From positions 25,727,017 to 25,791,016 of the forward strand of contig NC_084587.1 in assembly GCF_033807715.1 (NCBI RefSeq): a stretch of 64,000 nt of DNA, given 5' to 3'. The first letter of the stretch is position 1; every line of letters starts with the position of its first letter. This document shows positions 1-11,439 of the stretch, in pieces. The notes beneath the pieces were generated by a model, which was not told the DNA's origin, did no database searches, and worked only from the letters and a program-made list of their open reading frames with translations. Position numbers and translations under genes: made by a program. Source of the stretch: Cololabis saira (lineage: Eukaryota > Chordata > Actinopteri > Beloniformes > Belonidae).

Positions 1-473
1 TTCATCAGATTATAGTGACAATTCATGGGACAAACTGAGTCAAAACAATGTTTTATTATAACTATACAAGCTAAAGTTACAACATATTTGTATATGTTTT
101 TCATATTATTTACATCATATGAAATTAACATTAAATTTAGCATGAGGTTGCTTTAATTATGTGGCAAATGATAATAAACACAAGAAAGATGGGTACTAAA
201 ACCAAGGACAGGCACAGTGATCAGTCAGTATAGATATAAATCCATAAATAAATAAACCTCTGTCCATTATTTTTCATTTTTTTAAGGACAGGCAATTGTG
301 TTATATAAAAAATAAATTATAAAATGAAATAAAACGTGAAATAAAACCTGAGCTCAGTGCAGGGCCCTCCCAGGGTTGGTAGAGAGTGGCAATGCCCAGG
401 ACTGACTTAGGTAGGAGCACTGGGTGATATAATGGGAAAAAAATCGGGGATAAAAAATATTTAAAAAAAAAAT

Positions 474-521
<48 letters not shown>

Positions 522-529
522 AAAAATGT
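1..529. other. AT-rich sequence without a gene
   Basis: No coding exon is recognisable. The stretch ends in an A-rich tract followed by a (TA)n run at about 487-515, directly next to the Rex3 insertion. Since sorbs2 is transcribed rightward and its first visible exon begins at 6293 inside an SH3 domain, this is probably sorbs2 intron; that is inference. Confidence 0.5.
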
Positions 530-3500
530 TATTCAAATTTTCACTCATCTCATCTCACTCATCTTCTCCCGCTTATCCGTTACCGGGTCGCGGGGGCAGC
601 AGCCTCAGCAGGGATGCCCAGACTTCCCTCACCCCAGACACCTCCTCCAGCTCTTCCGGGGGGAGTCCGAGGCGTTCCCAGGCCAGCCGAGAGACATAGT
701 CTCTCCAGCGTGTCCTGGGTCTTCCCCGGGGTCTCCTCCCGGTGGGACATGCCTGGAACACCTCCCTAGGGAGGCGTCCAGGAGGCATCCGGTACAGATG
801 CCCAAGCCACCTCAGCTGACTCCTCTCAATGTGGAGGAGTAGCGGCTCGACTCCGAGCTCCTCCCGGGTGACCGAACTCCTCACCCTATCTCTAAGGGAG
901 CGTCCAGCCACCCTGCGGAGGAAACTCATCTCGGCCGCTTGTATCCGCGATCTTGTCCTTTCGGTCACTACCCAAAGTTCATGACCATAGGTGAGGGTAG
1001 GGGCGTAGATTGACCGGTAAATCGAGAGCTTCGCCTTTCGACTCAGCTCCCTCTTTACCACGACGGTCCAGTACATCGACCGCATTACTGCGGACGCTGC
1101 ACCGATCCGCCTGTCAATCTCACGCTCCATTGTTCCCTCACTCGTGAACAAGATCCCGAGATACTTGAACTCCTCCACCTGAGGCAGGACTTCTCCACCC
1201 ACCCGGAGAAGGCATGCCACCCTTTTCCGGTCGAGAACCATGGCCTCGGTCTTGGAGGTGCTGATTCTCATCCCTGCCGCGTCGCACTCGGCCGCAAACC
1301 GCCCCAGCACATGCTGGAGGTCCCGGTCTGATGAAGCCAACAGGACAACATCATCTGCAAAAAGCAGAGATGAAATCCTGAGGTTCCCAAACCGGATCCC
1401 CTCCGGCCCCTGGCTGCGCCTAGAAATCCTGTCCATAAAAATTATGAACAGGACCGGTGACAAAGGGCAGCCCTGCCGGAGTCCAACATGCACCGGGAAC
1501 AAGTCTGACTTACTGCCGGCAATGCGAACCAGACTCCTGCTTCGATCATACAGAGACCGGACAGCCCTTAGTAGAGGGCCCCGGACTCCATACTCACTCA
1601 GCACCCCCCACAGAATGGCACGAGGGACACGGTCAAATGCCTTCTCCAGATCCACAAAACACATGTAGACTGGTTGGGCAAATTCCCATGAACCCTCGAG
1701 CACCCTGCGGAGGGTATAGAGCTGGTCCAGTGTTCCACGACCGGGACGAAAACCGCATTGTTCCTCCTGAATCCGAGGTTCGACTATCGGCCGTAATCTC
1801 CTCTCCAGTACCCTGGCGTAGACTTTCCCCGGGAGGCTGAGAAGTGTGATCCCCCTGTAGTTGGAACACACTCTCCGGTCCCCCTTTTTAAACAGAGGGA
1901 CCACCACCCCGGTTTGCCACCCCAGCGGTACTGTCCCCTTCCTCCATGCAATGTCGCACAGGCGTGTCAGCCAAGACAGCCCTACGACATCCAGAGACTT
2001 GAGGTACTCAGGGCGAATCTCATCCACCCCCGGTGCCCGGCCACCGAGGAGCTTACGAACCACCTCGGTGACCTCGGCTTGGGTGATGGATGAGCACGCC
2101 TCCGAGCCCCAACCCTCTGCTTCCTCAGTGGAAGGCATGTCAGTCGGGTTAAGGAGATCCTCAAAGTATTCCTTCCACCGTCCGACAATGTCCCCAGTCG
2201 AGGTCAACAGCTCCCCACCAGCACCATAAATGGTGCCGGCAGAGTACTGCTTCCCCCTTCTGAGGCGCCGAACGGTCCTCCAGAATTTCCTCGAGGCCGA
2301 CCGAAAGTCCTCCTCCATGGCCTCCCCGAACTCCTCCCAGACCCGAGTTTTTGCCTCCAAGACTGCCCGAGCCGCGGCCCGCTTGGCCTGCCGGTACCTA
2401 TCTACTGCGTCAGGAGTCCCACCGGCCAACATAGCCCGGTAGGACTCCTTCTTCAGTCTGACGGCATCCTGTACTTCCGGTGTCCACCACCGGGTTCTAG
2501 GATTGCCGCCACGACAGGCACCGGAGACCTTGCGTCCGCAGCTTCGAGCCGCCGCGTTGACAATGGAGGCAGAGAACATGGTCCACTCGGACTCGATGTC
2601 CCCCGCCTCCCCCGGGATCCGAGAGAAGCTCTCCCGGAGGTGGGAGTTGAAGATGTCCCTGACAGAGGGCTCAGCCAGACGTTCCCAACAGACCCTCACA
2701 ATCCGTTTGGGTCTGCCCGGTCTGTCCAACCTCCTCCTCCGCCAGCGCATCCAACTCACCACCAGGTGGTGATCAGTTGACAGCTCAGCCCCTCTCTTCA
2801 CCCGAGTGTCCAAGACATGCGGCCGAAGGTCAGATGAAACGACAACAAAGTCGATCATTGACCTCCGGCCTAGGGTGTCCTGGTGCCACGTGCACTGATG
2901 GATACCCTTATGCCTGAACATGGTGTTCGTGATGGACAAACTGTGACTCGCACAGAAGTCCAACAACAAAACACCACTCGGGTTCAGATCGGGGAGGCCG
3001 TTCCTCCCAATCACGCCTCTCCAGGTATCACTGTCATTGCCCACGTGAGCGTTGAAGTCCCCCAGTAGAACAATGGAGTCCCCAGTTGGAGCACTATCAA
3101 GTACTCCTCCCAGGGACTCCAAGAAGGCCGGGTACTCCCCACTGCTGTTTGGCCCGTAGGCACAAACAACAGTGAGAGACCTATCCCCGACCCGAAGGCG
3201 CAGGGAAGCGACCCTCTCGTTCACCGGGGTGAACTCCAACACATGGCGGCTGAGCTGGGGGGCTATAACCAAGCCCACACCAGCCCGCCGCCTCTCACCC
3301 TGGGCAACTCCAGAGTAGTGGAGGGTCCAGCCCCCTTCAAGGAGCTGGGTTCCAGAGCCCAAGCTATGTGTGGAGGTGAGCCCGACTATCTCTAGCCGGT
3401 ATCTCTCAACCTCACGCACAAGCTCCGGCTCCTTCCCCCCCAGCGAGGTGACATTCCATGTCCCCACTGTGAGGGTTGATGTCCAGGGATTGGGTCGTCG

Positions 3501-3918
3501 AGGCACCCCGCCACGACTGCTACCCAGCCCACAATGCACCGGCCTGCCATGGTCCTTCCTGCGGGTGGTGGGCCTACTGGAAGGCGGACCCGCGTCGCCG
3601 TTTCGGGCTGAGCCCGGCCGGGTCCCACGGGCAAAGACCCGGCCACCAGGCGCTCGCCTACGAGCCCCGACCCCAGGCCTGGCTCCAGGGCGGGGCCCCG
3701 GTGACGCCGATCCGGGCGACGTAACGGTCCTTGTTTTTCTTCTTCTCATGATAGGCTTGTGAACCGCTCTTAGTCTGGCCCGTCACCCAGGACCTGTTTG
3801 CCATGGGAGTCCCTACCAGGGGCGTAAGTGCCCCCGACAACATAGCTCCTAGGATCACTCGGGCACACAAACCCCTCCACCACAGTAAGGTGGCGGTTCA
3901 AGGAGGGGTATTCAAATT
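530..3918 (-). mobile_element. Full-length Rex3 (RTE-clade) non-LTR retrotransposon with target-site duplication
   Basis: The element lies at about 540-3908 on the minus strand. A perfect 10-bp direct repeat, TATTCAAATT, flanks it at 530-539 and 3909-3918, as expected of a target-site duplication. Its 3' end carries short GATG-type repeats (minus strand, 541-566), the usual Rex3 tail. Sequences matching my recollection of the conserved Rex3 RT amplification sites lie at 1455-1475 and 1900-1919. The 5' end has about 160 bases before the ORF. An intact flanking duplication, full length and an open reading frame all suggest a young insertion. It lies antisense to sorbs2, probably inside one of its introns. 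Confidence 0.9.
573..3749 (-). CDS. Rex3 endonuclease-reverse transcriptase polyprotein
   Basis: A single 1058-codon ORF opens with a true ATG at 3749 and ends at a TAA at 573. The basic N-terminal part (residues 1-90) is rich in Arg, Gly and Pro. An APE-type endonuclease follows at about 94-330, with GTWNV (96-100), GDFNAH (230-235) and STDHH (324-328). The reverse transcriptase covers about 560-900, with CGFRPGRGT, the VDLEKAFD box (699-706), QGCPLSP (759-765) and the catalytic FADD (797-800). A conserved C-terminal region of the RTE type ends in the proline-rich tail. The protein would nick target DNA and copy its own RNA there. No stop or frameshift interrupts it. Where many APE-like nucleases have a QE pair, this protein reads TSTH (125-128); I believe that is normal for Rex3, from memory. 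Confidence 0.92.
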   Translation of the reverse strand: MRRRKTRTVTSPGSASPGPRPGARPGVGARRRAPGGRVFARGTRPGSARNGDAGPPSSRPTTRRKDHGRPVHCGLGSSRGGVPRRPNPWTSTLTVGTWNVTSLGGKEPELVREVERYRLEIVGLTSTHSLGSGTQLLEGGWTLHYSGVAQGERRRAGVGLVIAPQLSRHVLEFTPVNERVASLRLRVGDRSLTVVCAYGPNSSGEYPAFLESLGGVLDSAPTGDSIVLLGDFNAHVGNDSDTWRGVIGRNGLPDLNPSGVLLLDFCASHSLSITNTMFRHKGIHQCTWHQDTLGRRSMIDFVVVSSDLRPHVLDTRVKRGAELSTDHHLVVSWMRWRRRRLDRPGRPKRIVRVCWERLAEPSVRDIFNSHLRESFSRIPGEAGDIESEWTMFSASIVNAAARSCGRKVSGACRGGNPRTRWWTPEVQDAVRLKKESYRAMLAGGTPDAVDRYRQAKRAAARAVLEAKTRVWEEFGEAMEEDFRSASRKFWRTVRRLRRGKQYSAGTIYGAGGELLTSTGDIVGRWKEYFEDLLNPTDMPSTEEAEGWGSEACSSITQAEVTEVVRKLLGGRAPGVDEIRPEYLKSLDVVGLSWLTRLCDIAWRKGTVPLGWQTGVVVPLFKKGDRRVCSNYRGITLLSLPGKVYARVLERRLRPIVEPRIQEEQCGFRPGRGTLDQLYTLRRVLEGSWEFAQPVYMCFVDLEKAFDRVPRAILWGVLSEYGVRGPLLRAVRSLYDRSRSLVRIAGSKSDLFPVHVGLRQGCPLSPVLFIIFMDRISRRSQGPEGIRFGNLRISSLLFADDVVLLASSDRDLQHVLGRFAAECDAAGMRISTSKTEAMVLDRKRVACLLRVGGEVLPQVEEFKYLGILFTSEGTMEREIDRRIGAASAVMRSMYWTVVVKRELSRKAKLSIYRSIYAPTLTYGHELWVVTERTRSRIQAAEMSFLRRVAGRSLRDRVRSSVTREELGVEPLLLHIERSQLRWLGHLYRMPPGRLPREVFQACPTGRRPRGRPRTRWRDYVSRLAWERLGLPPEELEEVSGVREVWASLLRLLPPRPGNG

Positions 3919-4012
3919 CAATTTTGGGTATTCAAATTTTGAATATCGATATTGAATCGGCTGGGAAAGTATCGCGATATATTGCCATATCGATATTTTT
4001 GCCCACCCCTAC
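3919..4012. repeat. Short CGATAT-rich interspersed repeat fragment
   Basis: The stretch holds alternating ATATCGATAT-type words and a TATCGCGATA palindrome, ending in a pyrimidine-rich CCCACCCCTA. This resembles the end of a dispersed fish repeat into which Rex3 may have inserted. The family is not identified. Confidence 0.4.
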
Positions 4013-4210
4013 TCACTTGTGAAATCTCTCATATACACAGGTGAAATGCTCTTATACATACAACTGGAAATGTATCCACTCACATATTCAACTGAAATGT
4101 GCTCACAGATACTACTGAAACGCTCTTACACAAACTAGTGAAATCTGCTCATATATACAGTTGAAAATGTTTCCCTCTCACACACACTGGTGAAATCCTC
4201 TCACCAGTCA
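4013..4210. repeat. Degenerate minisatellite, about 23-28 bp units
   Basis: About eight imperfect copies of a unit resembling ggtgaaatgctcttacacac follow one another. Spacing and sequence both drift, so the array is old. There is no coding signal. Confidence 0.6.
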
Positions 4211-5140
4211 CTGTTCTTGTGGAAAGCTCAGTGCTTGTGAGGAGTGTACGATCAAGTTGACATTTGCACGTCTGGATGCCAAGACCACCTTGTTGGCAAA
4301 TGAGAGCGACTTGGGTTTTATTAGAATAGCCACAGGTAGCTGTGAAGCTTGGTGAACAGAGGTGTTACATCTGCCTGTCTGGGTTAATTAAAGACCAGAC
4401 GAGCTGCCACATTCTGGGCCTTTCGTGATCACACAAGCTGGGAGGCAGCTAGGACGGCATTGCAGTAAATACAGTCACAACAGCTGCTTTAACTTGGAAT
4501 AAAATATTATCTTGGAGCCATAATCATAAACACAGGGACATAAATAACACACACGCATTGTCATGGTAATAATAATATAAAACAGAATAATAGTGCATTC
4601 TTTCAAAGATCAAGGACATTTGAGGGGGATATATTATTTTATTTTCAACTTGAAACCTTTTATTTAGGTGTTTGAAATTAAATCAAACATACTGCAATTG
4701 CTGTAACTCAGAAGTGGATTGAACAAAGCCGTGACATAAATTTAAAAGGCGGTGGATTCCTTAGAAGATGGGTTGTAGTGGAGCTGAGTCGCTGGCTCCA
4801 TCTTTATAAAGCTGGCTGCAATGAACAGAGCAGTGAAGGCATAGTTGAAAAGAGCATCTTTGCTCTCCATCTATGTTGTATTTTATCAAAAGCATGTCAT
4901 TGACACTTCATTAAAACATTAGAAAACAATTCAACTGTGCCTGCCTTTGAAAACAGGTCATAAAGTCTCCTTTGAATTTCCTGATAATATTAAGACATTG
5001 TGGCTGCGGGAAAAAAAAAGGCTTTAAATCACTTCCATGTTTAGCCGCATGGTTCAAAGACATTTGTTCATTCCTTAAGAAAAATACTGCTTAAGCATGT
5101 TTTACTGGCATCAGAATTGATTAAATGTTTGGTAAACAAG
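4211..5140. other. Non-coding stretch, probable sorbs2 intron
   Basis: AT-rich sequence with no exon or repeat family that I recognise. The exon carrying the first half of the SH3 domain that continues at 6293 was searched for here and not found. Confidence 0.4.
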
Positions 5141-5146
5141 TATATA

Positions 5147-6045
5147 TAGACCCTCCAGAAAAACGCGGGCAAAAATCCTTTATTCCGCGGGCAGAAATCC
5201 TTTATTCCGCGGGCAGAAATCCTTTATTCCGCGGGCAAAAATCCTTTATTCCGCGGGCTAAAATCATTGATTATGCGATTAAATGTGCGGGTTTTTTATG
5301 TGCTTTTATGCGGTGAAATTGCGGAATATGCTGGAAGTTGCGGATTCGGCGCTGAGCTCTTCCCTCTTAAATTCAGCGGGCTGTCTCGTCTGATCTGAGG
5401 TCGTAAAGAAAAAAAAAGGAGAGCGCAGGTGGAGAGGAGAGGAGAGGGGCGGTGGCCGTCTCTCTCCCTCCAGCCCGCGGCTCAGTGCTCGGGTGATTGC
5501 CGGGCGCACCGGCGCGACGAGGGGGACGAGACAGAGCTCCGTCACCCATGGATGTATAACGCCGTCACCCCACGCGTCCGCCGCCAAGATCCCCCAGTGT
5601 ATGGGAGCTCCGCCTCCGCCGGCCCTCGCAGGCGCAGTGGTACGCGGTCAGCGCGGAGACCTGAGTCCACCGGCAGCCGCGCCCCCCGCGCAAGCGGCAC
5701 TCTCTTTACCTCTCACCCCCGCGGGTGAGAGCTGCTGTTTGGGGGGTGGCGGTGAGGGGTGCGGAGGTCCCCGGGCGGGTCCCGCACGTCGCGACCGGGC
5801 GTCCCGACCTGTCACTCACAACACTTCCCCCCTTTTCCAAACTTTATGCGGCGATGATGCGGTGAAATCAAGCGAGCCCCGCATAATTCGCATATTCAGC
5901 GCGGACATATGCAATATTAACCCCAGTAAAAGTGATTTTTCTGCACCAGACATTGAAATCCGCGGAAGGTCTGTAAATCCGCGGACAGCCGTGAAATCCG
6001 CGAAAAATTCCGCGATCACGGAATCGCGGATTCCTGGAGGGTCTA
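5147..6045. mobile_element. Non-autonomous DNA transposon with terminal inverted repeats and a GC-rich core
   Basis: Inverted ends TAGACCCTCCAG (5147-5158) and CTGGAGGGTCTA (6034-6045) bound about 900 bases and lie in TATA-type flanks. Subterminal sequence on both sides repeats CCGCGG and GCGGAAT words in opposite orientation. The core (about 5340-5830) is very rich in G, C and CpG. A 194-codon ORF inside shows no known domain. The element looks like a deletion derivative of a larger DNA transposon; the superfamily is not assigned. Confidence 0.75.
5165..5256. repeat. Tandem 22-bp repeat inside the TIR element
   Basis: Four near-identical 22-bp units (core aaatcctttattccgcgggc) and a diverged fifth stand directly inside the left terminal repeat. 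Subterminal repeats of this kind are commonly transposase-binding sites in DNA transposons; that role here is inferred. Confidence 0.75.
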
Positions 6046-6292
6046 TATATATATACAACTACGCCAGGCCTTATTGAGGGCCACATCATGGAAACCAGGT
6101 TCATCATCATACAGGTGATAGTATTGTGACAGACCTCGTTGATAAAGTTGATAAATATTGACATGCTCCGACCAGATAAGCGAAACCTCTATGCTGTGGT
6201 GTGAGAGTTTGTCTTGTAGGTCTTTGTTTATGACAACAGTGCAGCTTAGCAACTAATCTTTGTGTGGTTGGGTGTGTGTTGAATGTGTGTAG

Positions 6293-6487
6293 GGTGAGAG
6301 AGTTATTGTGATCAGGCAGGTGGATCAGAACTGGTATGAGGGGAAGATCCCAGACTCAACCAAACAGGGAATCTTTCCTGTTGCCTACGTTGACTTCGTC
6401 AAACGCTCTCCGTCCAAAAGTTCTGCCCACCACACAGATCCGCATGCTTACCATGGCAACAGGACACCCAGCTCAACACCCGTCAAG
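6293..6487 (+). CDS. sorbs2: sorbs2 exon: C-terminal half of second SH3 domain
   Basis: The acceptor tgtgtag precedes GGT GAG AGA; the donor is AAG|gtaagg; both ends are phase 0 and 65 codons result. The peptide carries [20 protein letters not shown] and [14 protein letters not shown], the middle and end of an SH3 fold with its conserved Trp-Tyr and Gly-Ile-Phe-Pro. The start of the domain must lie on an upstream exon. Confidence 0.9.
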
Positions 6488-9400
6488 GTAAGGAAGTGAG
6501 GGGTCCAGACTGTTTACACCAGGGGCGAAAATCCCGTTTCATAGTTGGGGGGGGACAATAAACGGTAAAATTTTAGAGAATAAATCCAGGAGGGGACAAG
6601 GAATAAAAGTTTTAGCCTTCCTTTAATACAGCATTTTGACATTTTCATCTCTATCTCGCAAACAGGCAGAAGACCTTTCTTAGAGCAATACAAAACAATG
6701 GTATTAGGTGGAAGGTGGCAATAATACAGCACATCTGACATAATACACTGCAAAAACCCACAATCTTAACAAGAATATTTGTCTTATTTCTAGTTAAAAT
6801 GTCTCATTTTTAGTTAAAAAAAATCTCATTACACTTAAAACAAGACTCATCACTGGAAAAAAACAACAATTTTCACCTGTTTTAAGTCGATTTTCACTTA
6901 AAATAAGTAGAAAAATCTACCAGTGGAACAAGATTGTTTTGCTTATAAGATAAATCTTGTCCCACTGGCAGATTTTTCTACTTATTTCAAGTGAAAATTT
7001 ACTTGAAACAGATGAAAATTGTCAAATAACAAGTTATTTTTCTGGTGATGACTCTTGTTTTAAGTGTAATGAGATTTTACTGTTTATTATTATTTTCGAT
7101 TTCGGTTTCGGTCACAAATTTTCATTTCATTTATTTAAATACTACTGCATTGTTCCAAAATTATTAATTCTGTCTCAAATTATTCTAGGGGGGGACAGCT
7201 TTACTAATGGGGGGGACTTGTCCCCCCTGTCCCCCCCGGGATTTTCGCCCCTGGTATACACATATACATAAGCTGTACCAGCCCTGTTCATCTGTGGCCA
7301 GTCCAACACTCACTGAAATGGGTTTCTGTGTCTAGTTTTATTAATTACCCTTTGTTCCTTCTTTCTCACTTTATTTTCATGGAGCTGTTCTATCACCTAC
7401 CTCCATCTTCCACCACTCGTGACCTCCTTTCCCCTCAACCCCCCTTGAGAAGGCATGAAGTGCAAGCTGTCACCAGCGAGTGGCTTTCCCTCACGCTAGA
7501 GCCACCGGCCTCCAGTCGTCCCCTCACAGACACCCCTGCACCGCCCACACCACCTCCTCTCCCCGCTGACCTTTCTTCTTTCCGAACAGCTCAGGAGTCT
7601 AAACCAGCTTCACCCTTGCAACCACAAAAAGGCTTCACTCTTTCACATCCAGCATCTTCCAGGGCGCAACCTCTCACAGAGAATGGTGCTGGTTTAGGCC
7701 ACACCACAGCTGCCCCGCCTTTCTCCCAACCTACTCCACCACCAACTCCTCCTCCTCTCCCTCCTCCTGCTACGCATTCCTCACTCTTTTCTTCACTGCC
7801 TGGCTCTTCTCTTCGTTATAACGGTGGTGGGGGCTTGCATATCACAGAAGAAGCCCAAATGTTAGGCCTCAGTAAGCCAGAGGTTTTGTCCTGCACAGGG
7901 CCGGTGTTAAGAAAGTCACCAGCACAACTTCCAAAGCATCACAAGATCACGTCTTATGCAAGTGAAAGCAGCAAAAGCCCTGAGATTGAGCTGCACGTAA
8001 AAGACCCGTACGATGAGCTCTTGTCCATGATTCTAGACGGTTCCAGCTGCACAGATGAGGGTGATGTTTTTCGAAGACCTTCAGTAGATTTCCCACACAC
8101 CGAGCCAGTAAGTGAATCTCAGAGCAGATGGTTCGAGAAAAAAGATGAACAATCCCATCAGGAAGCGGTGAAGCTCCCAGCAGCCCCTTCAGAAAGCCAG
8201 GCACCGGGAAGAACTCGGTTAGAGGTTCATAAGCCTGTAACGATGATGCCGCTGGGTCATCTGTGGGAAGAGCAGTTGATATCTCTGACAGAGCAACCAG
8301 TTGATACTCAGAGGCCAGTTTCAGTAACAGGAAAAGGATTCACTGAGTTATTCATCGAGGAGGAGGATGAAGCCGTGATGTACAGAGAGGAGGACACCAG
8401 AGTTTTCAATGAGAGGCTCAGTCCACAGGTAGAGCATGGTGTGAGCTGCAAGAGTTGGGAAGGGACATTGAGGCGAAAATAATAATTGTTTTGCTCTCCC
8501 ACTGATGGATCACTTTGCCATTTAAGTATATAAAGTTGCAAACAATACATATAACTACACAAAAAAATCTTCAAAACTGATTACACATTGAATTCCAGTT
8601 TGTTTTATTTACAATTATAGAAGCCTACAGTGTGCCATGAAGTGGTGCTGAGATAAAGCACAGTAAACTATATGAGTAATCAAGTGTACAAATCCAATAG
8701 GGCTGTTCGATTTTGCCCAAAAATAAAATCTCGATTTTTTTTCTCTCAAAATCCGATTTTCGATTACGATTACGATTATTTTGTGAATTGACAAAAGGCA
8801 AAGAAATGATTTCAAATATGCTGTTTTTTTATTGAACATTTGCCCCATTGGGCTTTAAGTGCAAAGTTTGCTCTTATTAAACCAAAAATGAATGAATAAA
8901 GTGCAAAACTCTGTAAAACAAGTTGAAAAAAAGTTTTAAAAAAATATAATCAAATATAAAGTTTTATCTCTGAAAAAAAAAATCAGCAAATCAGCACTTG
9001 CAAACATACAGTAAGTTATATTTCCAATTAAATAAAACAAGACATTTTCTAATTAAACTAAACTGGGTCTTTGCATGCTAAATAATAATGCAACCCATGA
9101 AGGAGGTAGAGGTGTGTAATGTCAGTCATTACATTTGCTATTCACATTTGCAAGTTTTTTGCAAGGAACACGAGCCGGTCTACCGCATCTGGCTTGAGGG
9201 ATGCCCGGTGGCATGTTACAACGCCCCCTCCTACACTAAAGAGCCTCTCCCATGGGGCACTTGTCGCAGGTATTGAGAGGTATTTCCATCAATCATTAAT
9301 ATGGTATCAATCATTAATATGTGTGCAGACAAGGTATTTAAAAAAAAAAAAAAAAAAGTGAAAAATCGATTTTTACGAGTTTCACGTTTTAACATTGTTC

Positions 9401-11404
9401 TAATTACATAATCGCGATTACTATTTAAAATCGATTAATCGAACAGCCCTAAAATCCAATATTGATGTTTTTGTCTTGAATTCCAGCTTTGACAGCAGTT
9501 TAGTAATAGTATACAGATAAATACTCATTGTATGTTTTTTTTTTTTTTTATGTGTCTGTTATTTCTTACATGTGAAATGTTGGACATAAGTGAAATAGTT
9601 CTCAATATGATAGAAAAGTTTAGTCAAAGCAAGTGTGGTTATTATTGTTCATCCCTCTATTTTTCCTTCATGTCCCTTCTTAGGTTTTATTGAGGCACAA
9701 ATAATCTGACTTTATGGTGATGTGGCTCAGCATCAGTATCCCTGTGTGTATCTTTACTCCCATAGGTTGAAGTCTCACCTCCCACTCTGCCACAGCTTCC
9801 TCCCCCCGGCCCCCCCTCACCCTCCACACCGCCCCCTGTGACCTCCAACCTTCCTCCCCCCTCATCATCCATTTCATCTTCTTTAACACGGGCGCAGCAG
9901 CATGACCGCGGCATCCTCCCTCCCTGTCCCCCTGGCTCCCCTTGTCCCCTTCCCCAATTCACAGCTTCTCCACTCCCTCCTGTCTCCACCTCTTCATCTG
10001 TGTCTTCACCTCCTCTTCACGTTTCTCACCCCTCAGCAGATGTTCCCCCGCAGCGCTCTGTCTCTCACCCCTCAAGCTCCCCCTGTTCTTCGTGGTCAAC
10101 CACATCTTGCCCTGTTTCAGAATCACGTTCCCCCCCTCCTCCCCCTTCTCCCACTAAAACTGCCTCTCCTCCCCTCTCCGCCCCGCGCTCTGCTCCTCCC
10201 GTACCACATCCAGAACGTAGGTCTCCCAAACTGAAGGTAAAGCTGGAATGTGGAGATGAAGATTATGTTAGGAGCTTGCCTAACAGTGTGTCGTCCTAAC
10301 TATTGTGTTCTTGACTGTAGTTAATAAAATTGTCATATATTATTCATTAGCTGTTGTCTATGAAAGTTCTAGTGGCTGGGAATTAATCAGTATATGTACA
10401 CTAACTTCCATCGTACATTAATATCCAACATGATGATGTACGGGAAAATGCTTGGGAGTTGCTTCTGTTAGTTGTCCCCCTGTGTGATCAGGAGGGTTTT
10501 CATTGGCACCAGCATGCTGAGTGATGACGTTAACAGTATGTGGTTAGATTTTCTGCTTTGGTGTTCAGCTCATCATCAACGTTGCTGACGTGGTTACTGT
10601 TGGAGATGACAGGTGTTTGTTGCCTCTGGTCTTTCTGCCTGTTAAGCAGGATCCAGTTGTTGGCGGTAAACCTCCCCGTAGCCCCATCTTGACCCGGAGG
10701 TCCTATCAATCATCCCTTAGAGGTCGAAGGGTAGGGGGGCATGTCTTCACTCAACCCTGCTCCTAATGCACTCTTGTCTTTGTGCAGGAAAGAAAACTTT
10801 AGAAATCTCATTATCATTCATGACCACCACTTATTTTGAAGCATACATTTTGATAATTTCTGCAAACAGTATTATTTTCCATTTTGGAACAGGGTTCTGT
10901 ATCTGTCAATGACAAGGGAGCAGTCTTTCCTCCTCAAACACTTAACAAAGGCTCCACGCGTATCGCATTTTGATTAATTGTCTCCCTCTTACTCTGTCTC
11001 CTCCTCAGCGGTTAGTACAAGAGGCGCTCCAAGGTGGAGGAGATCCGTAAGTGACATTTGTTATTGCTGATATTATGATTGTCTTCATTTTTCTCTGAAC
11101 ATCCATTACCAAACAAAACATGTGTCTCGCTGTACTTAAAGGAGCTGTATTTGATTTGATTTGATTTGATTTGATTTTTATTTGTCTCAAACATGCAGGT
11201 ACATACTGTATAATATAAAAAAGAGCACATTACGATGCCGTGCAAGTTTGAGAAGGAGCTGAAGGAAGCAAAGCTTATCAAGTTCAGCCCCCCCTTACAT
11301 CGCCACACAGCATACAATACAATTATATATAAAATACAATTACATAAACATAATATATAAACATAAACACATACATATATATATATACACACATATATAT
11401 ACAC

Positions 11405-11439
<35 letters not shown>

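Noticed and set aside
354..548. 64-codon minus-strand frame with Ile-Tyr repeats
   Set aside because: It is a reading of the A-rich and TA-repeat sequence and has no domain.
1240..3762. Several 60-140 codon plus-strand frames
   Set aside because: They lie antisense to the Rex3 coding sequence and are shadows of its codon use.
5165..5256. CRISPR-like regular repeats
   Set aside because: The units are directly tandem without spacers and sit in a eukaryotic transposon.
5493..6077. 194-codon plus-strand frame
   Set aside because: It runs through the GC-rich core and the right end of the TIR element; composition explains it and no domain is present.
6957..7271. 104-codon plus-strand frame
   Set aside because: It lies in the palindrome and hAT end, with no similarity to a transposase.
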